Source of the DNA: Sporocytophaga sp.
GTDB lineage: Bacteria > Bacteroidota > Bacteroidia > Cytophagales > Cytophagaceae
Reading direction: 5' to 3'
Assembly: GCA_024707265.1 (NCBI GenBank)
Contig: JANQAB010000002.1
Coordinates: 1-64,000, forward strand
DNA: 64,000 nt
The notes under the pieces are model-generated. The model ran no database searches. It was not told where the DNA came from and worked only from the letters and a program-made list of their open reading frames with translations. The translations under genes were made by a program, and so were the position numbers. Below, in pieces: positions 16,755 through 24,889 of this stretch. Each line of letters opens with the position of its first letter. The first letter of the stretch is position 1.

Positions 16755-17789
16755 TTGAATAAAAGCTTAACAATAGGACTTACAGGTATACTGGTATGTA
16801 TTTCAGGGATCGGATTTTATGGCACTCTTGCTCATAAGCTGGAATACATACCAGAAGACCAACTCCGGCATCAGCGTAAAATTAAAAGAATACCTGAAGA
16901 TATGACTTTTGCCGGGGAGTTAGTACATTTTAAATCCCCTGATGCTTATTTGAAATATTATAGGGAGCTTAAGGTTAATACACAAAGTAACTCCAGCACA
17001 AGACTCCTTTTCAGAAATGTAAGAATATGGCTCCCTGAAATTACAAGGATAGTGCAGGCTTATGGTCTTCATGACGATTTCAAATACCTGGCTGTTGCAG
17101 AAAGTAATCTGAGTAATTCCGTTTCTCCAAAAGGAGCTGCTGGTTTCTGGCAGCTTACCGAACCTACTGCTCTTGAACTAGGCCTTATTGTAAATGAAGA
17201 GGTAGATGAGCGTTATCATCCCTTCAGGGCTACCAAAGCAGCTTGTCGATTCTTTAAAAAATCGTATAAGGTATTTGGAAACTGGACCTCAGTAGCGGCT
17301 TCCTATAACAGGGGAGTTGGAGGGTTACAAAGAGCATTTAATAACCAGAGCGTAAATTCTTATTATGATCTGGCATTGAATGATGAAACATCAAGATACC
17401 TCTTCCGTGTTTTAGCTATGAAAGATCTGCTTAATCATCCTGCTAAATATGGTATTACTGTTTTGCGCAAGCAGAGGCCAAAGATGAAGCTTGTACGAGT
17501 GGATTCATCCATCACCAACCTTGATAAGTTTGCAAGATTACATAAAACAGACCTTGTTACATTAAAAGAATTCAATCCCTGGATTCTTGGCAATAAATTG
17601 ACTGTCAGTAATAAAAAGATGAATTTTGAAGTGATCATTCCTTTAGAAACCACCCGTATAGCTCTAAAACCTCAGATTGACACCAATAAGATGCTTATTC
17701 CTGAAAAAGATGTTGACAAACTCAGCAATATCATGAATGGAACCTCCATTGGTGAATTTGAACCAGACGCTTTTAAAAATTCCTACTAA
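16755..17789 (+). CDS. Lytic murein transglycosylase (SLT domain)
   Basis: The 344-residue protein uses a TTG start 3 bp after the LOG gene. An N-terminal hydrophobic segment (residues 5-25) acts as anchor or signal. The SLT domain (about 105-200) shows the catalytic Glu in YLAVAESNLSNS, then SPKGAAGFWQLTEPTA and SVAASYNRGVGGL, all hallmark motifs. It cleaves peptidoglycan between MurNAc and GlcNAc to give 1,6-anhydro ends in the periplasm. The C-terminal part (about 245-300) has a LysM-like repeat (SSITNLDKFARLHKTDLVTL). It resembles MltD-type enzymes. Confidence 0.85.
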   Translation: MNKSLTIGLTGILVCISGIGFYGTLAHKLEYIPEDQLRHQRKIKRIPEDMTFAGELVHFKSPDAYLKYYRELKVNTQSNSSTRLLFRNVRIWLPEITRIVQAYGLHDDFKYLAVAESNLSNSVSPKGAAGFWQLTEPTALELGLIVNEEVDERYHPFRATKAACRFFKKSYKVFGNWTSVAASYNRGVGGLQRAFNNQSVNSYYDLALNDETSRYLFRVLAMKDLLNHPAKYGITVLRKQRPKMKLVRVDSSITNLDKFARLHKTDLVTLKEFNPWILGNKLTVSNKKMNFEVIIPLETTRIALKPQIDTNKMLIPEKDVDKLSNIMNGTSIGEFEPDAFKNSY

Positions 17790-17863
17790 GAGAATTCCCG
17801 TAATTGCTTTTTTCCTTTTAACTTGCGTTTCGGGTAAGCGAACCTTCCCTTATAGAAATTGTT

Positions 17864-20734
17864 ATGCCAGTGGAGCGAGTTAACGAAGTGAAAAAAACTA
17901 AAGAAACAACTTTTACAGATTCTACGGGATTTGAATACATTGAAGTTTTTGGTGCAAGAGAACATAATCTCAAAAATATAGACCTTTCCATTCCTAGAAA
18001 TAAACTGGTTGTTATTACCGGTATAAGCGGAAGTGGAAAGTCAAGTCTTGCATTTGATACCATCTATGCCGAAGGGCAGAGAAGATACATGGAAAGCTTC
18101 TCTACATATGCCAGGTCTTTCATCGGTGATATGGAAAGACCGGAAGTAGATAAAATTAATGGCCTTAGTCCGGTTATTTCTATTGAGCAAAAGACTACTT
18201 CCAAAAATCCCAGATCAACCGTTGGTACAGTTACGGAGATATATGATTTTATGCGTCTGCTCTATGCAAGAGCCTCAGATGCATTTTCATATGTGACGGG
18301 GAATAAAATGGTGCGTCAGTCGGAAGATCAGATCCTTCAGCATATTATAGACAACTTTAATGGTCAGAAGCTGAATATTCTGGCTCCTGTTGTAAAAGGA
18401 AGAAAAGGTCACTACAGGGAACTTTTTCAGGAAATCAGAAAGATGGGCTTTACCAAAGTCAGAGTCGATGGAGAGCTGGTGGAGCTGGTTCCTAAAATGC
18501 AGGTAGACCGATATAAGATTCACGACATAGAAATTGTAATTGACAGGGTTATTGTAAGGGAAGAAGACAGATTCAGGATTTCTCAATCTGTTAAAACAGC
18601 AATGACGCATGGAAAGGGTATTATTATGCTCCTACAGGAGACTAAAAATGCCCAGCCCAAATTCTATTCCAAATACTTAATGGATCCGGAATCAGGCATT
18701 TCTTATGATGAACCTGCTCCGAATATGTTTTCCTTCAATAGCCCCTATGGCGCTTGTCCTGTCTGCAATGGGCTAGGTCAGGTTGAAGAAATAACAGAAG
18801 ATGCTGTAATACCTGATACCTCCCTTAGCATAAGCAGAGGCGCAATTGAGCCGTTAGGAGAATATCGTGATATATGGATCTTCAAGCAGATTGAAGCCAT
18901 TCTTAAAAAATACCAGCTGAATGTAAGCACTCCGGTTTCAAAAATTCCAAGGGAGATCCTGGACGTTATTTTATACGGAACCGAGGAAGCTGTCAGGATG
19001 AAAGCTTCATCAGGTAATGTTTACAATTTCAAGTTTGATGGTATCATCAACTTTATGAAGCAACAGCAGGAGTATGGCTCTGAAAAGACTCAGGACTGGC
19101 TGAGTGACTATACTACTGTAAACGTTTGCCCTGAATGTCATGGGGCCAGGCTGAGAAAGGAATCTCTTCATTTCAAAATCAACGGTAAAAATATTTCAGA
19201 GTTAGCAAGAATGGACATTTCCACTCTTGACGAATGGTTTACTAATCTTGACAAAAAGCTTACCAACAGGCAAAAGCAAATAGCAGCTGAGGTAGTAAAA
19301 GAAATTAAAAAGAGAATAGGATTTCTTGTAGATGTAGGACTGGATTATCTGATGTTGGACAGACCTATGAGAACCCTCTCTGGTGGAGAATCTCAAAGGA
19401 TCAGACTTGCGACACAAATAGGTACTCAACTTGTAGGCGTGCTTTATATTCTGGATGAGCCTAGTATCGGACTTCATCAGCGAGACAATGTGAAGTTGAT
19501 AGGCGCATTGAAAAATTTAAGAGATATAGGAAATTCCGTCCTTGTTGTAGAGCACGACAAGGATATGATGCTGGAATGCGATTACATCCTGGATATAGGT
19601 CCTGGTGCAGGTCGTCACGGTGGAAGTGTAGTAGCTTCCGGAACACCTGCTGAATTTCTTAAGAAAGACAGCTTAACAGCTAAGTATTTAAAAGGTAAGA
19701 TGAATATTGAAGTTCCTTCGAAAAGAAGGGATGGATCGGGCGAATACCTGAAGTTGCTTGGAGCAAAAGGGAATAACCTGAAGAATGTAAACCTTGAACT
19801 TCCGTTAGGTAAGATGATCAGTATCACGGGCGTATCGGGAAGTGGGAAATCTTCACTGATCCACGATACCTTGTTCCCGATTCTGAACAAACATTTTTAC
19901 AATTCAAGAAGGGAACCTCTTACCTTTAAAAAAATCGAAGGACTTGAGCATCTTGATAAAGTTATTGAAGTTGATCAGTCACCAATAGGAAGAACCCCAA
20001 GGTCGAACCCTGCAACCTATACTGAAGTATTCACTGAGATTAGAAATCTTTTCTCTCAGCTTCCAGAGGCTAAAATCAGAGGATATAAGCCTGGACGTTT
20101 TTCTTTTAATGTAAAGGGAGGTCGTTGTGAAACATGCGAAGGAGCGGGGTTAAAGGTAATTGAGATGGACTTCCTTCCTGATGTTCACGTTTTCTGTGAA
20201 ACCTGTAAGGGAAAAAGATATAACAGGGAAACCCTGGAAGTCAGGTATAAAGGGAAATCCATTGCCGATGTTCTCGAAATGACTGTGGAGCAGGCTACTG
20301 AATTTTTCGAAAGTATTCCGAAAATTCATAGAAAAGTTCAGACGTTGTTTGAAGTGGGTCTGGGGTATATTACCCTTGGTCAGCATGCAACCACCTTATC
20401 AGGTGGAGAAGCGCAAAGAGTAAAACTAGCAACAGAACTTTCAAAGAAAGATACAGGTAAAACCTTATACATCCTTGATGAGCCTACTACAGGTCTTCAT
20501 TTCGAAGATATAAGACATTTGCTGGACGTTCTTAATAAACTTGCTGACAAAGGAAATACTGTACTTATTATTGAACATAACCTTGATGTTATCAAAGTTG
20601 CAGATCACATCATTGATCTTGGTCCTGAAGGAGGGGCCGGAGGAGGAGAAATCTTAGTACAGGGAACTCCGGAAGTTGTGGCGAAGGATAAAAGAAGCTA
20701 TACAGCGAAATTTTTAAAGGAAGAACTTAAATAG
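17864..20734 (+). CDS. uvrA: UvrABC excinuclease subunit A
   Basis: The 956-residue protein has two ABC modules. The first has Walker A GISGSGKSSLAFDT (about 54-67), zinc-binding CPVCNGLG and CPECHGARL pairs, and signature LSGGESQRIRLA. The second has GVSGSGKSSLIHDT, the C-terminal zinc module CETCEGAG / CETCKGKRY, and LSGGEAQRVKLA. UvrA dimerises, scans DNA for bulky lesions and loads UvrB in nucleotide excision repair. The N-terminus carries about 18 extra polar residues ahead of FEYIEVFGAREHNLKNID. uvrC lies elsewhere in the window (56908-58716). The last codons and stop are part of a tandem duplication. Confidence 0.97.
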   Translation: MPVERVNEVKKTKETTFTDSTGFEYIEVFGAREHNLKNIDLSIPRNKLVVITGISGSGKSSLAFDTIYAEGQRRYMESFSTYARSFIGDMERPEVDKINGLSPVISIEQKTTSKNPRSTVGTVTEIYDFMRLLYARASDAFSYVTGNKMVRQSEDQILQHIIDNFNGQKLNILAPVVKGRKGHYRELFQEIRKMGFTKVRVDGELVELVPKMQVDRYKIHDIEIVIDRVIVREEDRFRISQSVKTAMTHGKGIIMLLQETKNAQPKFYSKYLMDPESGISYDEPAPNMFSFNSPYGACPVCNGLGQVEEITEDAVIPDTSLSISRGAIEPLGEYRDIWIFKQIEAILKKYQLNVSTPVSKIPREILDVILYGTEEAVRMKASSGNVYNFKFDGIINFMKQQQEYGSEKTQDWLSDYTTVNVCPECHGARLRKESLHFKINGKNISELARMDISTLDEWFTNLDKKLTNRQKQIAAEVVKEIKKRIGFLVDVGLDYLMLDRPMRTLSGGESQRIRLATQIGTQLVGVLYILDEPSIGLHQRDNVKLIGALKNLRDIGNSVLVVEHDKDMMLECDYILDIGPGAGRHGGSVVASGTPAEFLKKDSLTAKYLKGKMNIEVPSKRRDGSGEYLKLLGAKGNNLKNVNLELPLGKMISITGVSGSGKSSLIHDTLFPILNKHFYNSRREPLTFKKIEGLEHLDKVIEVDQSPIGRTPRSNPATYTEVFTEIRNLFSQLPEAKIRGYKPGRFSFNVKGGRCETCEGAGLKVIEMDFLPDVHVFCETCKGKRYNRETLEVRYKGKSIADVLEMTVEQATEFFESIPKIHRKVQTLFEVGLGYITLGQHATTLSGGEAQRVKLATELSKKDTGKTLYILDEPTTGLHFEDIRHLLDVLNKLADKGNTVLIIEHNLDVIKVADHIIDLGPEGGAGGGEILVQGTPEVVAKDKRSYTAKFLKEELK

Positions 20735-21001
20735 TTCTTCCTTTTCCCTTCTCAGGAAATCCTCCCGTTTCTTTATTGGATTATACATTTATGAACTTTA
20801 GCTAAAAGTTCCCAGTGAACAGTTGTTGTTGCCCCAAACTGTTGCTGTCCTTTGGGACTTAAATAGTTCTCCCTTTTCTCTTCATGGAAATCTCCTTTTT
20901 CTGATTGGATTATACATTATTGACCTATTCTCAAAAGTTCCCATTGCAATTATCAGTGTATATTGTTGCTGTTGCTCCCAACTGTTGCTGTCCTTTTTGG
21001 G
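20725..21001 (+). repeat. Imperfect ~132-bp tandem duplication spanning the uvrA stop
   Basis: Unit A (20725-20856) begins ACTTAAATAGTTCT, the last codons and stop of uvrA. Unit B (20857-21001) begins with the same ACTTAAATAGTTCT. Both continue through CTTTTC-CTTC, GGAAATC-TCC, TTGGATTATACATT, AAAAGTTCCCA, TTGTTG and end AACTGTTGCTGTCCTTT-GGG. The copies differ by substitutions and small indels, so the event is old. The 317-bp gap between uvrA and the next frame holds nothing else. Confidence 0.85.
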
Positions 21002-21117
21002 AACATTAGCCAATTTCATACGGTTCTTCTTAAAGATAATGGCACTAAGATATGGACTTTATTCAACAGCCGGAGAAAGGTAAAGGTGATCCTTCTGAAA
21101 AAAGGATTCAATTTATG

Positions 21118-22446
21118 AACATTCCTAATTCTCCCAAACCCAGACTTGTGGTTATAGGCGGTGGGTTTGGAGGAATTGAGCTAATAAAGGAACTGAAGTA
21201 TTCGGGCAAGTTCCAGATCGTACTTCTGGACAGGCATAATTATCACACCTTTCAGCCTTTGTTATACCAGGTGGCAACAGCCGGCCTTGAGCCGGATTCT
21301 ATTGCATCGCCATTAAGGAAAGTATTTAAAGGTTATGACGATTTCTATTTCAGACTTACAGAAGTAGAGAGGATTAGTCCTGAAAAGAATTGCATTGAAA
21401 CATCTATAGGCCATCTTAAATATGACTATTTGGTTATAGCAACCGGATCAAAGAGTAATTATTATGGAATGGAGGACTTTAAGGCGCTGGCAATGCCTAT
21501 GAAAAAAGTTTCAGAAGCACTTGACCTGAGAAGTAAAATCCTCCAAAACTATGAAAAAGCATTGCTGATTGATGACCCTAAGGAGTTCAGCAGCACTATC
21601 GATATTGTCATTGTGGGCGGAGGCCCTACTGGCGTTGAGTTGGCTGGTGCACTTTCAGAATTGAGAAAGTATGTCTTGCCGAAAGATATTCCGGAACTAG
21701 ATTTTTCTAAGATGGCAATTCACCTTGTGGAAGCCGGTCCTAGACTGTTGTTTGGAATGTCAGATAATGCTGGAGAAAAAGCTTTGAAATATCTGAAAGA
21801 ATTGGGCATTATAGTCCATTTAAATACTGCCGTAAAATCTTTTGATGGTTTTAATGTAAAGCTGCAAAATGGCTCAGAAATTCTCTCTGAGACAGTCATA
21901 TGGGCTGCTGGAGTTACGGGTAATAGCCTTGAGGGTTTAAATCCTGAATCCATAAAAGCAGGTCGCTATGTTGTAGATGCTTACAATAGAATAGAAGGAT
22001 ATGATAATATACTGGCTATTGGTGATGTGGCTTTGATGATCGGAGAGAATACTCCAAAAGGATATCCTATGCTAGCTCAGGTCGCTATTCAGCAAGGCAA
22101 ACTTGCAGCTGTAAACTTGCAGACTATCCTAAAAGGAGGTGTTTTAAAACCGTTTGTATACAATGACAAAGGAAGTATGGCTACAGTGGGAAGAAATAAG
22201 GCTGTAGTGGATCTCAAAAATTTTAAATTCTCAGGAATCTTTGCCTGGTTTGTCTGGATGTTCGTGCACTTACTTTTTCTAATCGGTTTCAGAAATAAGG
22301 TGACCACATTCGTGAACTGGATATGGAACTATTTTACATTTGACAGGGCTACGAGATTGATAATAAGACCATGGTCACGATCTGCCTGTGTAAGAGAGTT
22401 TAAGGAGGAAAAAGCCTATGTTGAAAATCAAAGAGGCAAAAGTTAA
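21118..22446 (+). CDS. ndh: Type II NADH:quinone oxidoreductase (NDH-2)
   Basis: From Met at 21118 (MNIPNSPKPRLVVIGGGFGG) the protein is about 442 residues; an upstream ATG at 21052 would add 22 non-conserved residues. It shows FAD-binding GGGFGGIE at the N-terminus, NADH-binding IVGGGPTGVELAGAL near residue 170, FAD-contacting AIGDVA near 305, and a C-terminal hydrophobic stretch (FAWFVWMFVHLLFLIGF) for monotopic membrane attachment. It passes electrons from NADH to menaquinone without pumping protons. The gene ends inside a palindrome shared with the convergent small gene. Confidence 0.92.
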   Translation, partial: NIPNSPKPRLVVIGGGFGGIELIKELKYSGKFQIVLLDRHNYHTFQPLLYQVATAGLEPDSIASPLRKVFKGYDDFYFRLTEVERISPEKNCIETSIGHLKYDYLVIATGSKSNYYGMEDFKALAMPMKKVSEALDLRSKILQNYEKALLIDDPKEFSSTIDIVIVGGGPTGVELAGALSELRKYVLPKDIPELDFSKMAIHLVEAGPRLLFGMSDNAGEKALKYLKELGIIVHLNTAVKSFDGFNVKLQNGSEILSETVIWAAGVTGNSLEGLNPESIKAGRYVVDAYNRIEGYDNILAIGDVALMIGENTPKGYPMLAQVAIQQGKLAAVNLQTILKGGVLKPFVYNDKGSMATVGRNKAVVDLKNFKFSGIFAWFVWMFVHLLFLIGFRNKVTTFVNWIWNYFTFDRATRLIIRPWSRSACVREFKEEKAYVENQRGKS

Positions 22447-22460
22447 GAACTTTTGCCTCT
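22432..22460. terminator. Palindrome shared by two convergent gene ends
   Basis: A perfect 13-bp stem (AGAGGCAAAAGTT / AACTTTTGCCTCT) with a 3-nt loop covers both stop codons. It encodes RGKS-stop for the NADH dehydrogenase on the plus strand and RGKSS-stop for the small gene on the minus strand. It is probably a bidirectional terminator placed inside the coding ends, although T runs after the stem are short. Confidence 0.7.
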
Positions 22461-22769
22461 TCTACATTCATTTACCCGCTCATTAAATCGTTGTCTCCAA
22501 TTATACCCATACATTTTTTTCAACTTTTTGTCTGTCTTTTTATTATTTCTTGCTAAAGCCTTTTCAACTTTTTTATTTACAACGCAGCCCAGGTCCCTCG
22601 TTTTGAAAAAGAAAAACTCCTCTGTTTGTGATGTACATGCATCATAACTTACATGATTCGGGTCGCAATAATAAAATTCCAGGTTCGTTTTCTGTTTTCT
22701 TTCAATAGCTTGTGCAAATGACAGTTGCATTATTGTAAGCATTGGAATTAGTGATAATAATCTTTTCAT
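22443..22769 (-). CDS. Small secreted cysteine-containing protein, unknown
   Basis: About 108 residues from Met at 22769 (MKRLLSLIPML); an ATG 12 bp upstream (22781) is also possible. It has a clear signal peptide ending near QLSFAQA. The mature part is basic, with four cysteines (CDPNHVSYDAC, LGC and a C-terminal NECRRG), compatible with two disulfides in the periplasm or outside. I do not recognise the family. It is convergent with the NADH dehydrogenase gene (4-bp overlap of the stops) and divergent from the coiled-coil gene at 22997 across a spacer with phased TTTTAA boxes. Confidence 0.6.
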   Translation of the reverse strand: MKRLLSLIPMLTIMQLSFAQAIERKQKTNLEFYYCDPNHVSYDACTSQTEEFFFFKTRDLGCVVNKKVEKALARNNKKTDKKLKKMYGYNWRQRFNERVNECRRGKSS

Positions 22770-22825
22770 AGGATTATTCATTTATTAAAACAACTGTTAA
22801 AAATCTTAAACTGTTAATCATGTTC

Positions 22826-22864
22826 TTTTAATCTCATTTTAAGGCTCTTTTAACACTGTTTTAA
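22826..22864. promoter_or_regulatory. Four TTTTAA boxes at exact 11-bp spacing (candidate response-regulator operator)
   Basis: TTTTAA occurs at 22826, 22837, 22848 and 22859. The 11-bp period puts every box on one face of the helix, as in the tandem half-sites of OmpR/PhoB-type regulators. A TTTG at 22880-22883 and GCAATTTG at 22902-22909 could be the -33/-7 elements of a plus-strand promoter just downstream. A similar array occurs at 26250-26288. The binding protein is inferred, not shown. Confidence 0.5.
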
Positions 22865-22996
22865 ACCATATAAATTTTCTTTGAACTCTAAAAACTAGGT
22901 GGCAATTTGAATATACTTTTACTGATTTTAAATGTGATACAATTTCCTTACACAATTATCATCTCCAACTTAAAAACACATTAAATACAGGGTATC

Positions 22997-23938
22997 ATGA
23001 CATCGTCACAAAACGAAAACAAAAACAAAAAAAATCAGGTAATTGCATTCGCTGCTACCGGAGCTATTATGACCGGGCTATTTGCCGGAAGTACAGTTCT
23101 TTACGTTGATAATGGCCAGCTGAAAACAGAAAATGCAGAAAAGGTTCAACAGATTGAAAGCCTAGAAACAATAGGTAAAAAACTTAAAAGTGATCTTCAG
23201 CAGATTAATGAAGAGCTTTCTTCTATGCAGGGAAGAAATAAAGAACTGGATCTTCTGCTCGCTTCTGCTAAGGAAGATATCAATGGAAAGTCAAAGAAAA
23301 TTTCCCTGCTTATAAAAGACAATGCTTCTCTTAAGAAAGTCCAGAAGCAGGTTGTTGAACTCAAAAAGATTAAAACAGGTTACTTTAGCAGGATTAAGGA
23401 ACTGGAAGATCGTCTGGGTCTTCTTTCCACTCAGAATGATGAATTAAGGAGATATAACGAAGACCTTCAGGATAAATTGGATGACCTTTCTGCAAGGTAT
23501 TCGGAGATGGAAAGAAAGGTTGAAATCGCTTCTGTTTTAAGAGTTGAAAAGGCAACTACTCTGGGATTCAAAAAAGCTAAATCAGGGAAGCTTGTTAAAA
23601 ACAGCAATGCTAGTAAAGTAGACAGACTAACATTCTCTTTTGATCTCGTCGAGAACAAAGTCGCAGAACAAGGAACCAAAACAATTTACGCAAGAATAAT
23701 AAATCCAAAGGGAGAAACGCTTCCTGCTCCTGTATCTGAGTCTGGTACCTTTAACAATACGGACAGTAACGTTACCTTGCCTTACAGTATTTCAAAACAA
23801 GTGGATTATAACAATGAAAATCTTAAGGTAGATATGTCCTATGATTTTGCAAATGATAAAAATGCAAAGGGCTTATATAAAGTCGAATTTTACTGTGATG
23901 GTTTCTACTGCGGATCTTCTCAGATAAGACTTAAATAA
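22997..23938 (+). CDS. Membrane-anchored coiled-coil protein, unknown
   Basis: The 313-residue protein has a short polar N-terminus (Lys/Asn-rich), one transmembrane segment (about 14-36, VIAFAATGAIMTGLFAGSTV), a long coiled coil (about 40-180) and a C-terminal beta-rich domain (about 195-313) with TKTIYARIINPKGE and a terminal FYCDGFYCGSSQIRLK. It probably sits in the inner membrane with the coiled coil in the periplasm. Similar Bacteroidota proteins are often mis-named as SMC-like. The function is unknown. The phased TTTTAA array upstream suggests regulation by an OmpR-type regulator, possibly the one encoded 270 bp downstream. Confidence 0.65.
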   Translation: MTSSQNENKNKKNQVIAFAATGAIMTGLFAGSTVLYVDNGQLKTENAEKVQQIESLETIGKKLKSDLQQINEELSSMQGRNKELDLLLASAKEDINGKSKKISLLIKDNASLKKVQKQVVELKKIKTGYFSRIKELEDRLGLLSTQNDELRRYNEDLQDKLDDLSARYSEMERKVEIASVLRVEKATTLGFKKAKSGKLVKNSNASKVDRLTFSFDLVENKVAEQGTKTIYARIINPKGETLPAPVSESGTFNNTDSNVTLPYSISKQVDYNNENLKVDMSYDFANDKNAKGLYKVEFYCDGFYCGSSQIRLK

Positions 23939-23939
23939 G

Positions 23940-24141
23940 TTGAAAGCTTAAAGTTGAAAGCTTAAAGTAATTTAAGCTGTAGGATACTTAATCTGCTATT
24001 TTTCTATTAACCAAGCCTCGGGGGTGATATGTCAGCATAGATGATAGCCCTATGGGGAGATTGGTTATAGAAAACAGAATGTAGATGTTTTCTTTGAGTT
24101 TTAAAGTAATGTCACTTTAAGCTTTAAGCTTTAAACTTCAA
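23940..24141. repeat. Nested inverted-repeat element (~200 bp)
   Basis: Outer arms at 23940-23968 (TTGAAAGCTTAAAG twice) and 24114-24141 are imperfect inverted copies. An inner pair, TTTTCTATTAACCAA ending at 24013 and TTGGTTATAGAAAA at 24061-24074, forms a second stem with one bulge. The core between them is GC-rich (CCTCGGGGG ... GCCCTATGGGGAG) in otherwise AT-rich DNA. No open frame is present. It could be a MITE-like palindromic repeat, a structured RNA, or a complex terminator. Confidence 0.55.
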
Positions 24142-24162
24142 AATAGTATCATTTAAATTAAA

Positions 24163-24199
24163 AAGGCAGTACATTTATACACTTGTACTGCCTTATTCT
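24163..24199. terminator. Hairpin with T tract just ahead of the response-regulator start
   Basis: AAGGCAGTAC (24163-24172) pairs perfectly with GTACTGCCTT (24185-24194) around a 12-nt loop, followed by ATTCTTTT. It can end transcription of the coiled-coil gene, but it lies only 13 bp before the ATG at 24208. The regulator must therefore start transcription inside or after it, or the hairpin acts as an attenuator. Confidence 0.7.
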
Positions 24200-24207
24200 T
24201 TTGACTT

Positions 24208-24888
24208 ATGAAAATACTTTTAGTTGAAGATGAAATAAAAGTGGCATCCTTTATCAAAAAGGGGCTTGAGGAGCAATTGCACGAAGTAACAGTTGCATAT
24301 GACGGATATACAGGTAAACAGATGGCTTTATCTAATCCTTATGAGTTGTTTATTCTGGATATCAATTTGCCTCAGATTAATGGAGTGCAACTTTGCAAAG
24401 ATCTCAGAGCTGCTAATATTCAGGCTCCTGTTTTAATGCTCACGGCTTTGGGCACTATTGATAATAAAGTCACAGGATTAGATGCTGGCGCAGATGACTA
24501 TCTGGTAAAGCCTTTTGAATTCCCTGAGTTACTTGCGCGTCTGAGAGCACTTTCAAGAAGAACCACATTGCAAAATTCCGGCGGAACAAAGTATAAAATT
24601 GCTGATCTGGAAATGGATACTGATACCAAAACCGTTATCAGGTCCGGAAAGAAAATTGATTTAACCGCTAAAGAATTTTCTTTGCTCGAATACCTCTTGA
24701 AGAATAAGGGAAGAGTTATTTCCAGAGTAGACATTGCTGAGAAAGTATGGGAAATTTCATTTGATACCGGTACCAATGTTATCGATGTTTATATCAATTT
24801 TTTAAGAAAAAAAATTGACAAGGACTTTTCTCCTAAGCTTATTCATACCCTGGTAGGGATGGGATATGTATTAAAAGTGGAAGACTGA
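24208..24888 (+). CDS. OmpR-family response regulator (metal-type two-component system)
   Basis: The 226-residue protein has an N-terminal receiver domain with the acidic pair (VEDE), phospho-acceptor Asp in LFILDINLP near residue 51, Thr in MLTALG and Lys in YLVKPFEFPE near 101. The C-terminal winged-helix DNA-binding domain (about 130-225) has LTAKEFSLLEYLL and the wing end LVGMGYVLK. This is the CusR/CopR/CzcR layout. The stop is 1 bp before the kinase start, so the two are co-translated. Control of the downstream efflux genes is inferred from position and from the phased boxes at 26250-26288. Confidence 0.92.
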   Translation: MKILLVEDEIKVASFIKKGLEEQLHEVTVAYDGYTGKQMALSNPYELFILDINLPQINGVQLCKDLRAANIQAPVLMLTALGTIDNKVTGLDAGADDYLVKPFEFPELLARLRALSRRTTLQNSGGTKYKIADLEMDTDTKTVIRSGKKIDLTAKEFSLLEYLLKNKGRVISRVDIAEKVWEISFDTGTNVIDVYINFLRKKIDKDFSPKLIHTLVGMGYVLKVED

Positions 24889-24889
24889 T

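Noticed and set aside
20823-21083. 86-residue frame in the uvrA-ndh gap
   Set aside because: It is made of the duplicated non-coding unit and has no protein-like features; the TTGTTG repeats give Leu/Cys runs.
21052-21117. Upstream start for the NADH dehydrogenase
   Set aside because: The added 22 residues are not typical of the family, and the Met at 21118 is directly ahead of the FAD-binding motif.
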